Position numbers and translations under genes: made by a program
Origin: JBEIJQ01 sp040380145
GTDB taxonomy: Bacteria > Bacteroidota > Bacteroidia > Chitinophagales > Saprospiraceae
Assembly: GCA_040380145.1 (NCBI GenBank)
Contig: JBEIJQ010000045.1
Coordinates: forward strand, 1-20,367
Direction of reading: 5' to 3'
Length of the DNA stretch: 20,367 nt
Part shown: piece after piece, positions 7,695 to 15,213 of the stretch
How the letters are laid out: every line of letters starts with the position of its first letter
How positions within the stretch are numbered: the first letter of the stretch is position 1
The notes under the pieces: model-generated
Databases searched by the model: none
Seen by the model: only the letters and a program-made list of their open reading frames with translations
What the model was told of the DNA's origin: nothing

Positions 7695-7726
7695 TGCGGC
7701 CTTTTGCCGGAGCAAAAGGCCGCATT
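7684..7726 (-). terminator. intrinsic terminator of the PA-domain T9SS gene
   Basis: A perfect 15-bp stem (7693-7707 with 7712-7726, sequence AATGCGGCCTTTTGC) closes a 4-nt loop. On the minus strand it is followed after three bases by six T residues (7684-7689). It lies 32 bp past the stop codon at 7759. The stem and T-run orientation fit termination of minus-strand transcription. Confidence 0.85.
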
Positions 7727-7758
7727 GCTGAAAAAGCAGCGTTCGAAACGCAGGGCGA

Positions 7759-9495
7759 TTACTTCGCCACTACGAAACGGACGGTCTGCTTGCCCTTGTC
7801 GGACTGGACGGTCATGAAGTACACGCCGTTGTTCAGGCCTTGGGTTTCGAAAGTGACCGCTTCGCTGCGCACGTTTTCGTGCTTGCGGGTCATCACATTG
7901 CGGCCCATCAGATCGGTGATGGTGTACACCAGTTGGTTTTGGGTGTTTTCAAAAGCCACTTGGACAGTGAAAGCATCGCTGGTGGGGTTCGGGAAGAGCT
8001 GCAGAGAGCGAGCATCAGCCACCGGCTGGGTTCCCGTGGCGGGATTGCAGGAGTTGAGCAGCACTTGGGCGACGAACGAAACCGATTCGCCGTCGGTGAA
8101 CACGCCCCAAGTCTGATCTTGGTCGTTTTCGCGTACGAGGTAGTTCACCGGGAAGTCGCGGCGGTACAGGTAGTTGAAGCTGAAATCCACCGGCGAAGCG
8201 GCTGCAAAGAGGTCGGCGGGGTTGGTGGCCGGCGCGTCATAAGCGATCGTGGCGAGGTAGTAACCGGGCGTCAGAACCACAAAGGGATCTACCGTCACCA
8301 CATCGAGCAGGCATTGCTCGAAGAACTGGTAGTTGGCGATGGCGGGTCCAGCGGTGTCCACGGGAACCACATCTGTTTCGCCGATCAGGGTGAAAGCAGC
8401 GGCGTTGAAGGCGGTATCCACCGTGTGGCGGTACAGACGGCCCTTCACTTGGTTGAGCTGGGGATCCACCACGTCGAGGGCGGCCCAAGTGGCCGAAAGA
8501 GTGAGGGCGTAAGCGGTGTCGTTCTGCGGCACATAGAAATAGTTGCCGATCTCGAAATCGTTGGTCGCGCCCAAGCGATAACCGCCGCCGGCTTGGCCGA
8601 GGTCGCGGGCCATGGTGCTTTGCGTGATCACGAAAGAGCCGTCAATGGCATTGTCGTTGGCAAACTCGTCCGGATTGTCGGCAGCGAGGCTGTAGGAGAA
8701 AGTATAGGACTCACCGGCGAGCGCGGTGGGCGTGAAAGAACCGAACGAATCAACCACAATGGTGTCGCTGGAAGCAATCGTAGGAACGATCGTAGAAGCC
8801 GTGGCCACCAAGTTGCCGTTGCCGTCGGTCACCTCGACTGAAATGATGGCATTGGTCTGGTCAAAGCGACCGGCATTGGTGATCTCGGCGCCGAAGTAGT
8901 AGTCTTGGTTGTACTCGTAGGGGTTCTGCGAGTTGTTGGCATTCGCCACGCGCACCAGGGCGAGGTCGTCGTTGAAACGGATGGCGCCAAAGGCGATCAC
9001 GATGGTATCGCCGGCGGCTTGGTATGCGCGGATGGAGTCGCAGGCTTCCTTGGAGATCATCACCACGGGGATCGTGACGTTTGCTCCGTCGTTGCCCGCG
9101 CCCATGGCTGCCGGGGGAGCAGCGGCGTTGTTGCAGATGATCGCACCGATGGCACCGGCATTCTGTGCGTTGAGGGCCTTGGTACCGAACTGGCAGGTAC
9201 CGCGGTCGACCAAGGCTATTTGGCCACCGACCACGTTGCCGTTGGTCACGGGGCTGCAGGCGATGGTCGGCGGGTTGCTCACGCCATCGACCGCGAAAAA
9301 GGCCGTGTCGCTGTAAACGGTGTCGGTCAAGGCAGCGGCCCAACCGGAGGCCTCAGAGACCACGGTGAGCTGCTGGGCACGGTTGGCCGGAGAAACGATG
9401 ACCGCACGGACCTGTGCTTGAACGCCGGTCGCGAAGCCCAGGAACAGCACCAAGGCCGCCGCAACTCGAGAAAGAGTTGTAAAAAACTGGTTCAT
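7759..9495 (-). CDS. secreted protein with PA domain and T9SS type A sorting domain
   Basis: Predicted cell-surface or released protein of unknown function, 578 residues. A signal peptide covers residues 1-27 (hydrophobic VAAALVLFLGFATG, cleavage about VQA/Q). A protease-associated (PA) domain spans about 60-170, with the core ALVDRGTCQFGTKALNAQNA and four cysteines (80, 101, 121, 152) that could form disulfides. Residues about 198-480 form a beta-rich block shared with the neighbouring paralogue. The C-terminal T9SS sorting domain spans about 499-578 (LFPNPTSD at 500-507, GVYF at 557-560). No catalytic domain is visible; PA domains usually mediate binding or protein interaction. It has its own promoter and terminator. 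Confidence 0.9.
   Translation of the reverse strand: MNQFFTTLSRVAAALVLFLGFATGVQAQVRAVIVSPANRAQQLTVVSEASGWAAALTDTVYSDTAFFAVDGVSNPPTIACSPVTNGNVVGGQIALVDRGTCQFGTKALNAQNAGAIGAIICNNAAAPPAAMGAGNDGANVTIPVVMISKEACDSIRAYQAAGDTIVIAFGAIRFNDDLALVRVANANNSQNPYEYNQDYYFGAEITNAGRFDQTNAIISVEVTDGNGNLVATASTIVPTIASSDTIVVDSFGSFTPTALAGESYTFSYSLAADNPDEFANDNAIDGSFVITQSTMARDLGQAGGGYRLGATNDFEIGNYFYVPQNDTAYALTLSATWAALDVVDPQLNQVKGRLYRHTVDTAFNAAAFTLIGETDVVPVDTAGPAIANYQFFEQCLLDVVTVDPFVVLTPGYYLATIAYDAPATNPADLFAAASPVDFSFNYLYRRDFPVNYLVRENDQDQTWGVFTDGESVSFVAQVLLNSCNPATGTQPVADARSLQLFPNPTSDAFTVQVAFENTQNQLVYTITDLMGRNVMTRKHENVRSEAVTFETQGLNNGVYFMTVQSDKGKQTVRFVVAK
8056..8904 (-). repeat. paralogous block, copy 1 (in PA-domain protein)
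   Basis: Encodes residues about 198-480 of the PA-domain protein. It aligns along its whole length with residues about 249-532 of the next T9SS protein. Shared landmarks in order: FGAEITN, YRLG-x-T-x-D-x-EIGN, LLDVVT-x-DPFV, LTPGYYL, and NYLVRENDQDQTWG followed by FTDGE. Similarity is also evident in the DNA around the last motif. The copies are clearly diverged, so the duplication is not recent. Confidence 0.85.
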
Positions 9496-9542
9496 AGAAA
9501 CTTAATTGGTTGCAAGTGAAACAATAAATGGAATTCAGGCAG

Positions 9543-9573
9543 CAAATATAATCTTTAAATGAAAAAAGGACAA
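9543..9573 (-). promoter_or_regulatory. promoter of the PA-domain T9SS gene
   Basis: On the minus strand TTG (9571-9573) is followed by exactly 20 nt and TATATTTG (9543-9550), the Bacteroidota pattern. The -33 box lies inside the stem of the preceding gene's terminator, and that terminator's T-run is in the spacer. The predicted leader to the ATG at 9495 is about 40-45 nt. Confidence 0.65.
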
Positions 9574-9599
9574 TCCTCCAAACGGAGAATTGTCCTTTT
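9562..9599 (-). terminator. intrinsic terminator of the MAM-like T9SS gene
   Basis: An 11-bp stem, one mismatch (C9575-A9588) and four further pairs (9564-9579 with 9584-9599) close a 4-nt AAAC loop. On the minus strand the stem runs into six T residues (9562-9567). It lies 73 bp after the stop at 9673 and directly before the -7 box of the downstream gene. Confidence 0.8.
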
Positions 9600-9672
9600 A
9601 TTGACATTTCTTTGGGCTGAAAGCCGTGGCACGCCCTACAAAAGAGAACGAAGCAGGCCTCGATCCGAAAGA

Positions 9673-11571
9673 TTACTTCGTCACCACAAAACGGGTGCTC
9701 TGCACCGACTGGCCGTTGCGGATGTTGAAGGAGTACATGCCGGGGGCGAACTTGCGCACGTCCTGTACGAAGGTCTCGCGCTGGACATTGGTGCGGCGGG
9801 CGCTCCAAAGCACGCGGCCGGAGGCGTCGGTGATGTCGTACACCAAGTTGGCAGCCTGTTCTTCGAGGTTGATCTCCACATTGAGCACATCAGAGGTGGG
9901 GTTGGGGAACAACTTCACGCTGGTGCCGGTTTGGGCGGGCGTTTCGTTGATGCCCACGTTCTCGCTGAAGCTCAGCTGGGCGATAAAGGTGATGTTCTCG
10001 CCGTCGGTGAATGTGCCCCAAGTCTGGTCTTGGTCGTTCTCGCGCACCAAGTAGTTGATATAGGTGCTGCCGTTGTTGAAGTTGAACGAGTAGTCGACCG
10101 AACCGGTGGGAGCGCCGGCGCAGTAGAGATCGGCGGGAGCGGTGGGAGGTGCGTCGAAAGCACTGGTCACGAGATAGTAACCGGGCGTGAGCGACACGAA
10201 GGGATCGGCCGTCACCACATCGAGGAGCGGGAAGGTGAGGATGGCATAATCCTGGGCACCGGCCACTTGGGGCAGTTGGCCGTTGATGATGTCGCTGGTT
10301 TCGGCCACGAGGACGAAGTTGGAAGCGTTCAGGCTGGTGAAGTCGCCCGTGTAGCGGTAGATTTTGCCGCGGATCTGGTTGGTGAGGGGATCGGCGGTCA
10401 CCAAGTCGGTCCAGTTGGTCGAGAAACCGATGCCATAAGCCACGTCCTGAGCCACGATCTGGTAGAAGTTGCCGATCTCATAGTCGGTGGTGCCGCCCAA
10501 GCGGTAGGCAACGCCCACTTGACCGTTGTCGCGGGCCAAGAGATCCTGCGTGACGGCCCAAGATTGGGTACCCGTGTTGTCGGCGGGATCGAAGTCGGCA
10601 CCGGCGGCGGCGGCCAATTCATAGGTGAACTCATAGATGTCCACGTTGGCATTGGCCGGGAGGAAAAACCCGAGGGAGTCGGCGATGACCGTGTCGCCGA
10701 CGGCCACGTTGCCGACGGGATAGGAGGCGGAGAAAACGCTGGCGCCCGTTCCGTCGGTCACGTTGACGTTCAGGGTGAGGTCTTGGGACTGCGAGCCGAT
10801 GTTGGTGATCTCGGCGCCGAACCACAGGCTGTCGATCTGCGTCGTGGGCACCTGATAGGTGTCGGCGATGCGGAAGCTGACCAACTTGGTGCTGTTGGGC
10901 GGCAGCGGCGTCTCGCTGCTCTGCAGCTGGATGTCGTCGATGGCCCAAAAGTATTCCCAGCCACCGTCCCACTGCCACTGGATGTACACCGTGTCCTGAC
11001 CGGCGGCCGTGGCGGAGATGTTGACCTCCACTTGGTCGGGGTTGGCTGACCAGCGGGAACAGGGCGGATTGGCCGCACCGGTCTGCAAGCAGGGGAACGG
11101 CGTGTAGTCCGTCCAGTTGTTGCCGTCGGTGCTCACGCGGATGATGGCATTGGTCGAAGCGTCGAAATCGAACACGCCGATCAGGGCTTGGAAGCGCAGT
11201 ACCACGGTGTCCTCTGCCGAGCAGTCGATGACACCGGACGTCAGGCGGGTGAGGTGGTTTTGGGCTGGAGCGTTCTGGAGGCCGCGGTCGGAGTTGGCCC
11301 ACAGATAGCCATTGGCGGCGGTGGCAGCGTTGAAGTTGGCAGATGCCGTGTAACCGAGGGCGGCGGGGGCAACGGCCGCGGGATTGTTGCTCCAAACAAA
11401 GGTCACGGGCACTTGGCCGGCCGGCGTTCCGTTGTCAACGTTCGTCCAACCAGCGGGTACGGCCCCACCGGAGAAATCCTCCGACCAGAACACCGTCTGC
11501 GCGGAAAGCATCCCGGAAAGCCCCATGGCGAGAACGGCCATCAAGAAGCGTGCGTCGAGAAAAAGTTTCAT
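9673..11571 (-). CDS. secreted protein with MAM/jelly-roll-like domain and T9SS type A sorting domain
   Basis: Predicted surface protein of unknown function, 632 residues from the ATG at 11571, chosen because a signal peptide follows (residues 1-24, MKLFLDARFLMAVLAMGLSG, cleavage about LSA/Q). Residues about 26-217 resemble MAM/concanavalin-like jelly-roll modules: FWSEDFSGGAVPAGW near the start and WEYFWAIDDIQL at 205-216. Such modules often bind glycans or proteins. Residues about 249-532 match the neighbour. The sorting domain spans about 553-632 (LFPNPTSD at 554-561, GMYSF at 611-615). A frame extension to 11673 would add 34 non-signal residues and is rejected. No catalytic residues are recognised. 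Confidence 0.9.
   Translation of the reverse strand: MKLFLDARFLMAVLAMGLSGMLSAQTVFWSEDFSGGAVPAGWTNVDNGTPAGQVPVTFVWSNNPAAVAPAALGYTASANFNAATAANGYLWANSDRGLQNAPAQNHLTRLTSGVIDCSAEDTVVLRFQALIGVFDFDASTNAIIRVSTDGNNWTDYTPFPCLQTGAANPPCSRWSANPDQVEVNISATAAGQDTVYIQWQWDGGWEYFWAIDDIQLQSSETPLPPNSTKLVSFRIADTYQVPTTQIDSLWFGAEITNIGSQSQDLTLNVNVTDGTGASVFSASYPVGNVAVGDTVIADSLGFFLPANANVDIYEFTYELAAAAGADFDPADNTGTQSWAVTQDLLARDNGQVGVAYRLGGTTDYEIGNFYQIVAQDVAYGIGFSTNWTDLVTADPLTNQIRGKIYRYTGDFTSLNASNFVLVAETSDIINGQLPQVAGAQDYAILTFPLLDVVTADPFVSLTPGYYLVTSAFDAPPTAPADLYCAGAPTGSVDYSFNFNNGSTYINYLVRENDQDQTWGTFTDGENITFIAQLSFSENVGINETPAQTGTSVKLFPNPTSDVLNVEINLEEQAANLVYDITDASGRVLWSARRTNVQRETFVQDVRKFAPGMYSFNIRNGQSVQSTRFVVTK
9976..10827 (-). 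repeat. paralogous block, copy 2 (in MAM-like protein)
   Basis: Encodes residues about 249-532 of the MAM-like protein, the counterpart of the block in the PA-domain protein. The same landmarks occur in the same order and spacing (FGAEITN at 251-257, DYEIGN at 363-368, LLDVVTADPFV at 449-459, LTPGYYL at 461-467, NYLVRENDQDQTWG at 506-519). The regions N-terminal to this block are unrelated between the two proteins. Confidence 0.85.
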
Positions 11572-11681
11572 ACGTAAAAAATTAGGATGTAATGAAATAA
11601 ATAAAATTGAAATGGAACACACTTTGGTTTGGGCGGAGCAGTACAATTTATAGCTACTTGTGCTCAAACACAAAATTTCCG

Positions 11682-11689
11682 CAAATGTA
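11682..11689 (-). promoter_or_regulatory. possible -7 box upstream of the MAM-like T9SS gene
   Basis: TACATTTG on the minus strand matches TAnnTTTG and would give a leader of about 105 nt. No TTG or TTTG occurs 19-21 nt upstream, so this is weak. The 273-bp gap 11572-11844 between this gene and the divergent dedA-like gene also holds near-consensus plus-strand boxes (TATTTTCG at 11741, TACCTTGC at 11750) and an A/T-run stretch at 11799-11825. I cannot assign a convincing promoter to the dedA-like gene. Confidence 0.35.
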
Positions 11690-11844
11690 CAAAAAGATTC
11701 TTTGCGTTAAACCACGCACCTACAAATTCGCTAAGGAACATATTTTCGCTACCTTGCGGAAATTTTGGGGCAAAATCCTCGACGCACCGTTGTCCCGATA
11801 TTTTTTATTTTTTAAAAAAAAATTGATTCAAAAATAGTTATACG

Positions 11845-12519
11845 ATGGTTTCCTTCTTTATCGACTTCCTGCTGCACTTCGACGAGAAATTGGTCGCTTT
11901 TATCTGCGAATACCAAGAGTTCATCTACGCCATTCTTTTTCTGATCATTTTCGTGGAGACAGGCCTCGTGGTGATGCCCTTCCTTCCGGGCGACTCCCTG
12001 CTGTTCGCCGCCGGAATGATCGCCAGCCAGACTCCGGAAGCCTTCCAAGCGGAACACCACTGCACCAATGTGCTGGAAATCGGGATCCTGATCCCCATTT
12101 TCCTCGTAGCGGCGTTTTTGGGCGACAACACCAATTATTTCATAGGCAACCGGATCGGCGTCCGGATCTTTAACCTGAACATTCCTTTTCTCAAAAGGGA
12201 ATATCTGACCCGCACGGAGGAATTTTTCCAACAGCACGGCGGCAGGACCATCATCATCGCCCGTTATATCCCGATCGTACGGACTTTCACGCCGTTCGTG
12301 GCCGGCATGGGCAGCATGCCTTACCGCCAGTTCATTTTGTTCAGTATAGTGGGGGCTGCCCTGTGGGTAGTGTTGTTTACCATGCTCGGATACTTCATGG
12401 GCAACATTCCCTGGGTCAAGGAAAACCTGAAATTGGTGGTACTGATCATCATCTTGACCTCTTTCCTTCCCATCGTTTTCCAATTTTTGAAGAAAAAAAT
12501 CGGCGAAAAAACGGCCTGA
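11845..12519 (+). CDS. DedA family membrane protein
   Basis: Inner-membrane protein of the DedA/SNARE-associated superfamily; members act in envelope homeostasis, and several have been linked to lipid-carrier (undecaprenyl phosphate or phosphatidylethanolamine) flipping and proton-dependent transport. It has 224 residues. The family residues are in place: Glu38 in FVETG, the PGD at 48-50, GDNTNYFIGNRIG at 93-105, and Arg140 and Arg146 in ARYIPIVRTF. These correspond to the essential Glu, Asp and two Arg of E. coli YqjA/YghB. Hydrophobic segments lie at about 25-60, 78-95, 160-187 and 195-214. It converges on the lpxL-like gene with an 18-bp gap. The exact substrate is unknown. Confidence 0.93.
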   Translation: MVSFFIDFLLHFDEKLVAFICEYQEFIYAILFLIIFVETGLVVMPFLPGDSLLFAAGMIASQTPEAFQAEHHCTNVLEIGILIPIFLVAAFLGDNTNYFIGNRIGVRIFNLNIPFLKREYLTRTEEFFQQHGGRTIIIARYIPIVRTFTPFVAGMGSMPYRQFILFSIVGAALWVVLFTMLGYFMGNIPWVKENLKLVVLIIILTSFLPIVFQFLKKKIGEKTA

Positions 12520-12537
12520 TCCGTTGGGCGATTCCCT

Positions 12538-13425
12538 TCAACGCCCTTCCAACAAGCGGCCGTCCTCGGCAGAGCGTTTCCATCGCTTGTGCGACCAGAG
12601 CCAGTCCGATGGCCTTTCCCGTATGGCCCGCTCCATCTTTTGGGCATAGAGGGCCGTCAATTCCCCGGGCGGCAGTTCGCTCGGACGATCGGCCAACAGT
12701 TCCAAGGTCAATTCGTAATGCCCCCGGCCGACGCGTTTCACGCCGGCGAAATAAACCGGCCAATCGTAGCGACGGGCGTGGCGTTCGGCACCGTGCAACC
12801 ACAACAGCTTTTCGCCGAAAAAATCCGCGCGGATGGCGTCCCGCACATTGGAAGGACTTTGATCCGAAGCCAGGATGTACAGCGTGGGTCGACGGGCATA
12901 CCGATCGAAGGTAGCCGTGGTCTCCTTGATCGAGGCCAGTTCGACATTGAACGGCTGAACGCGGTTGCGCAGCCAATCATTGATGCGGGCGTTGCGCAAG
13001 GGTTTGTACACGGCCACCACGGGCAGATCACTGACAAAACCACAGGTGTACAGCGACCACTCCCAGTTGGCCAAATGGCCGGGCATGCACACCACCGACC
13101 GTCCCTCCGCGCCGTACCCAGTGGCCACCTCGGGGTTCGCGATCCGCCAACGGTCGATCAAGGCCCCTTTCGGAAGCCCCAGCCCCTTGATGCCCTCCAA
13201 AAGCACATCGGACAAGTTGCTGTAGAAGCCCTTTTCCGTGCGGGAGAGTTCCTCGGCGGACCATTCGGGAAAGCAACGGCGCAGGTTGGCACGCACCGTT
13301 TCGCGCCGATAGGCAAACACCCGCCGGAGCAGGAAGGCCAGCCCATCGGACAAGATGTACAAGACGGGAAAAGGGATCCGGGACACCAAGGCGACCCCGA
13401 TCCGAAAAAAGACATAAGCGATCAT
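12538..13425 (-). CDS. lipid A biosynthesis lauroyl/myristoyl acyltransferase family protein (LpxL/HtrB-like)
   Basis: Probable inner-membrane acyltransferase that adds a secondary acyl chain to lipid A. It has 295 residues from the ATG at 13425. The N-terminal hydrophobic segment is residues 1-33. The catalytic H-x4-E motif is His117 to Glu122 (GHLANWEW). The later family blocks are DQSP at 188-191, FFGE at 202-205 and the C-terminal PSDWLWSHKRWK at 272-283, matching the usual P-x-x-W-L-W-x-H-x-R-W-K. It overlaps the scpA stop by four bases (ATGA), so it is probably translated by coupling from the scpA mRNA. A frame extension upstream inside scpA is rejected. The precise acyl chain and position cannot be told. 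Confidence 0.9.
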   Translation of the reverse strand: MIAYVFFRIGVALVSRIPFPVLYILSDGLAFLLRRVFAYRRETVRANLRRCFPEWSAEELSRTEKGFYSNLSDVLLEGIKGLGLPKGALIDRWRIANPEVATGYGAEGRSVVCMPGHLANWEWSLYTCGFVSDLPVVAVYKPLRNARINDWLRNRVQPFNVELASIKETTATFDRYARRPTLYILASDQSPSNVRDAIRADFFGEKLLWLHGAERHARRYDWPVYFAGVKRVGRGHYELTLELLADRPSELPPGELTALYAQKMERAIRERPSDWLWSHKRWKRSAEDGRLLEGR

Positions 13426-14171
13426 GGTTCGGCACCGTTCGTTTTTTCCACCCAAAGCCGGTTGGGGCCTTCGCCGAAAACAGCCTCCAACAAGCCTTGT
13501 TGCAGCAGTTCCAGCAGGGCCAGAAAAGTGAAAATGGCTTCCATCCGGTTTTCGCAGCCGGCAAACAACCGATCGAAGTCGGAGCGGCCGTGCTCGGCGA
13601 CGCAGCGCATCACGCGGTCTCGGCACCCTTCGATGGTGTAGGGGTAACGGGCCACGGTGTGCACCGTGCGCTTGTCGCGGGACTCCATTTCGTCCATCAC
13701 GCGGCGAAAGGCCCTGAGCAGGCGGAAAGGAGTCAGGGATTCCAGTTCGGCCTCGGCCATGGCCCGGCCCACCAAGAGCTGCAGTTCACCGGCCGTATTG
13801 CCGCGCGTTTCGCGCATCAGGCGGTCTTCTTCCATGGCACGCAGTTCGTCCAAGACGGCCTTGTACCGCTTGTACTCCAACAGCCGCTCCACCAGTTCCT
13901 GTCGAGGGTCTATCTCCCGGCCCAGTTCGTCGAGCTCGCGGCGGGGCAGGAGCATCTTGGCCTTGATCCGCATCAGGGTGGCCGCCACGAGGATGAACTC
14001 GCCGGCCAAATCGAGGTTCAACGCTTCCAAAGCGCGGATATGCCCCAGGAAAGCGTCCGTGATCTGGGCGATGGGTATGTCGTGTATGTCCAGTTCGTCC
14101 CGCTCGATAAAGAACAGGAGGAGGTCGAAAGGCCCTTCGAACCGGTCGGTCTTGATGGTGTAAGTGTCCAT
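13422..14171 (-). CDS. scpA: segregation and condensation protein A
   Basis: Kleisin subunit that bridges the SMC heads and binds ScpB in the bacterial condensin complex; acts on the nucleoid. It has 249 residues from the ATG at 14171. The N-terminal family block FEGPFDLLLFFIERDELDIHDIPI occupies residues 11-34, the kleisin helical part includes FILVAATLMRIKAKMLLPRRE at 59-79, and the C-terminal winged helix includes FLALLELLQQGLL at 216-228. An open frame extends 288 codons upstream across dapD on the other strand, but that is antisense shadow. No scpB is in the window. The start lies only about 9 nt after the promoter -7 box. Confidence 0.95.
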   Translation of the reverse strand: MDTYTIKTDRFEGPFDLLLFFIERDELDIHDIPIAQITDAFLGHIRALEALNLDLAGEFILVAATLMRIKAKMLLPRRELDELGREIDPRQELVERLLEYKRYKAVLDELRAMEEDRLMRETRGNTAGELQLLVGRAMAEAELESLTPFRLLRAFRRVMDEMESRDKRTVHTVARYPYTIEGCRDRVMRCVAEHGRSDFDRLFAGCENRMEAIFTFLALLELLQQGLLEAVFGEGPNRLWVEKTNGAEP

Positions 14172-14180
14172 TGCTCGGCA

Positions 14181-14213
14181 CAAAAGTAAGCGGCCCGCCC
14201 TATCTTTGCCAAA
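14181..14213 (-). promoter_or_regulatory. promoter of scpA-lpxL unit, nearly leaderless
   Basis: On the minus strand TTTG (14210-14213), 21 nt, then TACTTTTG (14181-14188), matching the Bacteroidota pattern. Only nine bases (14172-14180) separate the -7 box from the ATG of scpA, so the transcript leader should be a few bases at most. The -33 side overlaps the -7 box proposed for the divergent dapD gene. Confidence 0.62.
14201..14208 (+). promoter_or_regulatory. probable -7 box for dapD
   Basis: TATCTTTG followed by CC on the plus strand fits the TAnnTTTG consensus and would give a leader of about 65 nt to the dapD ATG. No TTG or TTTG lies at the right distance upstream (the nearest TTG, 14171-14173, is 27 nt away), so the promoter is incomplete by this criterion. 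It is interleaved with the scpA promoter on the other strand. Confidence 0.5.
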
Positions 14214-14276
14214 ATTTTTGTCCGGACAGCGCACTGCTGCGCTCGGACGCTCCCCCACCCTATCCGATTTTTTGCC

Positions 14277-15104
14277 ATGCACCATTTTTCCGCGGAAAAA
14301 GACCTCATCGAAAAAGCCTGGACCGACCGGGCCCTGCTCGCACAGCCCCAAACCCAAGCCGCCGTCGCCGCGGTGGTGGAAGCCCTCGACAAAGGGGCCC
14401 TGCGGGTCGCCCAACCCACCGGCACGGGCCAGTGGCAGGTGAACGAATGGGTGAAAAAAGCCGTCATCCTGTATTTCCCCATCCGACAAATGGAAACGAT
14501 CGAGGTCGGCCCCCTCGAATTCCACGACAAGATCCCGCTCAAGCAGGGCTATGCGCAACTCGGCGTCCGCGTGGTGCCGCACGCCATCGCACGGCACGGG
14601 GCATTTTTGGCCCCCGGCACGATCCTGATGCCCAGCTATGTCAACATCGGCGCTTATGTGGACTCGGGCACCATGGTGGACACTTGGGCCACCGTCGGTT
14701 CCTGCGCCCAGATCGGCAAGAACGTGCACCTGAGCGGCGGTGTGGGCATCGGCGGAGTGCTCGAACCGGTGCAGGCTTCGCCCGTGATCGTAGAGGACAA
14801 CTGCTTCATCGGCTCGCGCTGCATCGTGGTCGAAGGGGTACATGTGGAACGGGAAGCCGTGCTCGGCGCCAATGTGGTGCTCACCAAATCCACCAAAATC
14901 ATCGATGTGACGGGCAGCGAACCGCTGATCCACCAAGGACGGGTGCCGGCCCGATCGGTCGTGATCCCGGGCAGCTACGCCAAATCTTTCCCGGCGGGCG
15001 AGTTCCAAGTGTCCTGCGCCCTGATCATCGGCCAACGCAAGGAAAGCACCGACCTGAAAACCTCCCTCAACGATGCGCTGCGCGATTACGGGGTGTCCGT
15101 CTGA
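14277..15104 (+). CDS. dapD: 2,3,4,5-tetrahydropyridine-2,6-dicarboxylate N-succinyltransferase
   Basis: Succinyl-CoA-dependent enzyme of the succinylase branch of the lysine/meso-diaminopimelate pathway, cytoplasmic. It has 275 residues, equal to the family length. The N-terminal helical domain spans about 1-100. The left-handed beta-helix of hexapeptide repeats spans about 101-230, with the near-invariant stretch MPSYVNIGAYVDSGTMVDTW at 118-137 and GGVGIGGVLEP at 154-164. The C-terminal strand IGQRKESTDLKTSLNDALRD follows. Its presence argues that this organism uses the succinylase route rather than the DapL aminotransferase route of some Bacteroidota. Other dap genes are not in the window. 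Confidence 0.97.
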   Translation: MHHFSAEKDLIEKAWTDRALLAQPQTQAAVAAVVEALDKGALRVAQPTGTGQWQVNEWVKKAVILYFPIRQMETIEVGPLEFHDKIPLKQGYAQLGVRVVPHAIARHGAFLAPGTILMPSYVNIGAYVDSGTMVDTWATVGSCAQIGKNVHLSGGVGIGGVLEPVQASPVIVEDNCFIGSRCIVVEGVHVEREAVLGANVVLTKSTKIIDVTGSEPLIHQGRVPARSVVIPGSYAKSFPAGEFQVSCALIIGQRKESTDLKTSLNDALRDYGVSV

Positions 15105-15111
15105 TCCGTCG

Positions 15112-15145
15112 CGCTTTCGGGAGATCCAGCTTTTCCCGACAAGCG
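15112..15145 (+). other. imperfect hairpin after dapD
   Basis: Eleven base pairs with one bulged C (CGCTTTCGGGA at 15112-15122 against TCCCGACAAGCG at 15134-15145) lie 8 bp past the dapD stop. No T-run follows, so this is not a standard intrinsic terminator. It may be an mRNA 3'-end structure or chance. dapD and the batD-like gene could therefore share a transcript across the 168-bp gap; I found no TAnnTTTG box in that gap. Confidence 0.3.
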
Positions 15146-15213
15146 TCCGAGCAAAAACCGTCTTTGAACACCGATTTTTTTGAGAAAAAGAGTTTTTTTG
15201 TTTTTATAAAAAA

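Noticed and set aside
9559..11049. 496-codon plus-strand frame opposite the MAM-like T9SS gene
   Set aside because: The minus strand encodes a signal peptide, a paralogous block and a sorting domain; the plus-strand frame is low-complexity Gly/Val/His and has no family resemblance.
11572..11673. 34-residue extension of the MAM-like T9SS protein
   Set aside because: It would bury the signal peptide, and the added residues have no signal-like character.
14172..15035. Upstream extension of scpA by 288 codons, across dapD
   Set aside because: The extension is antisense to dapD, which is unmistakable, while scpA alone has the normal length and starts with the family's N-terminal motif.
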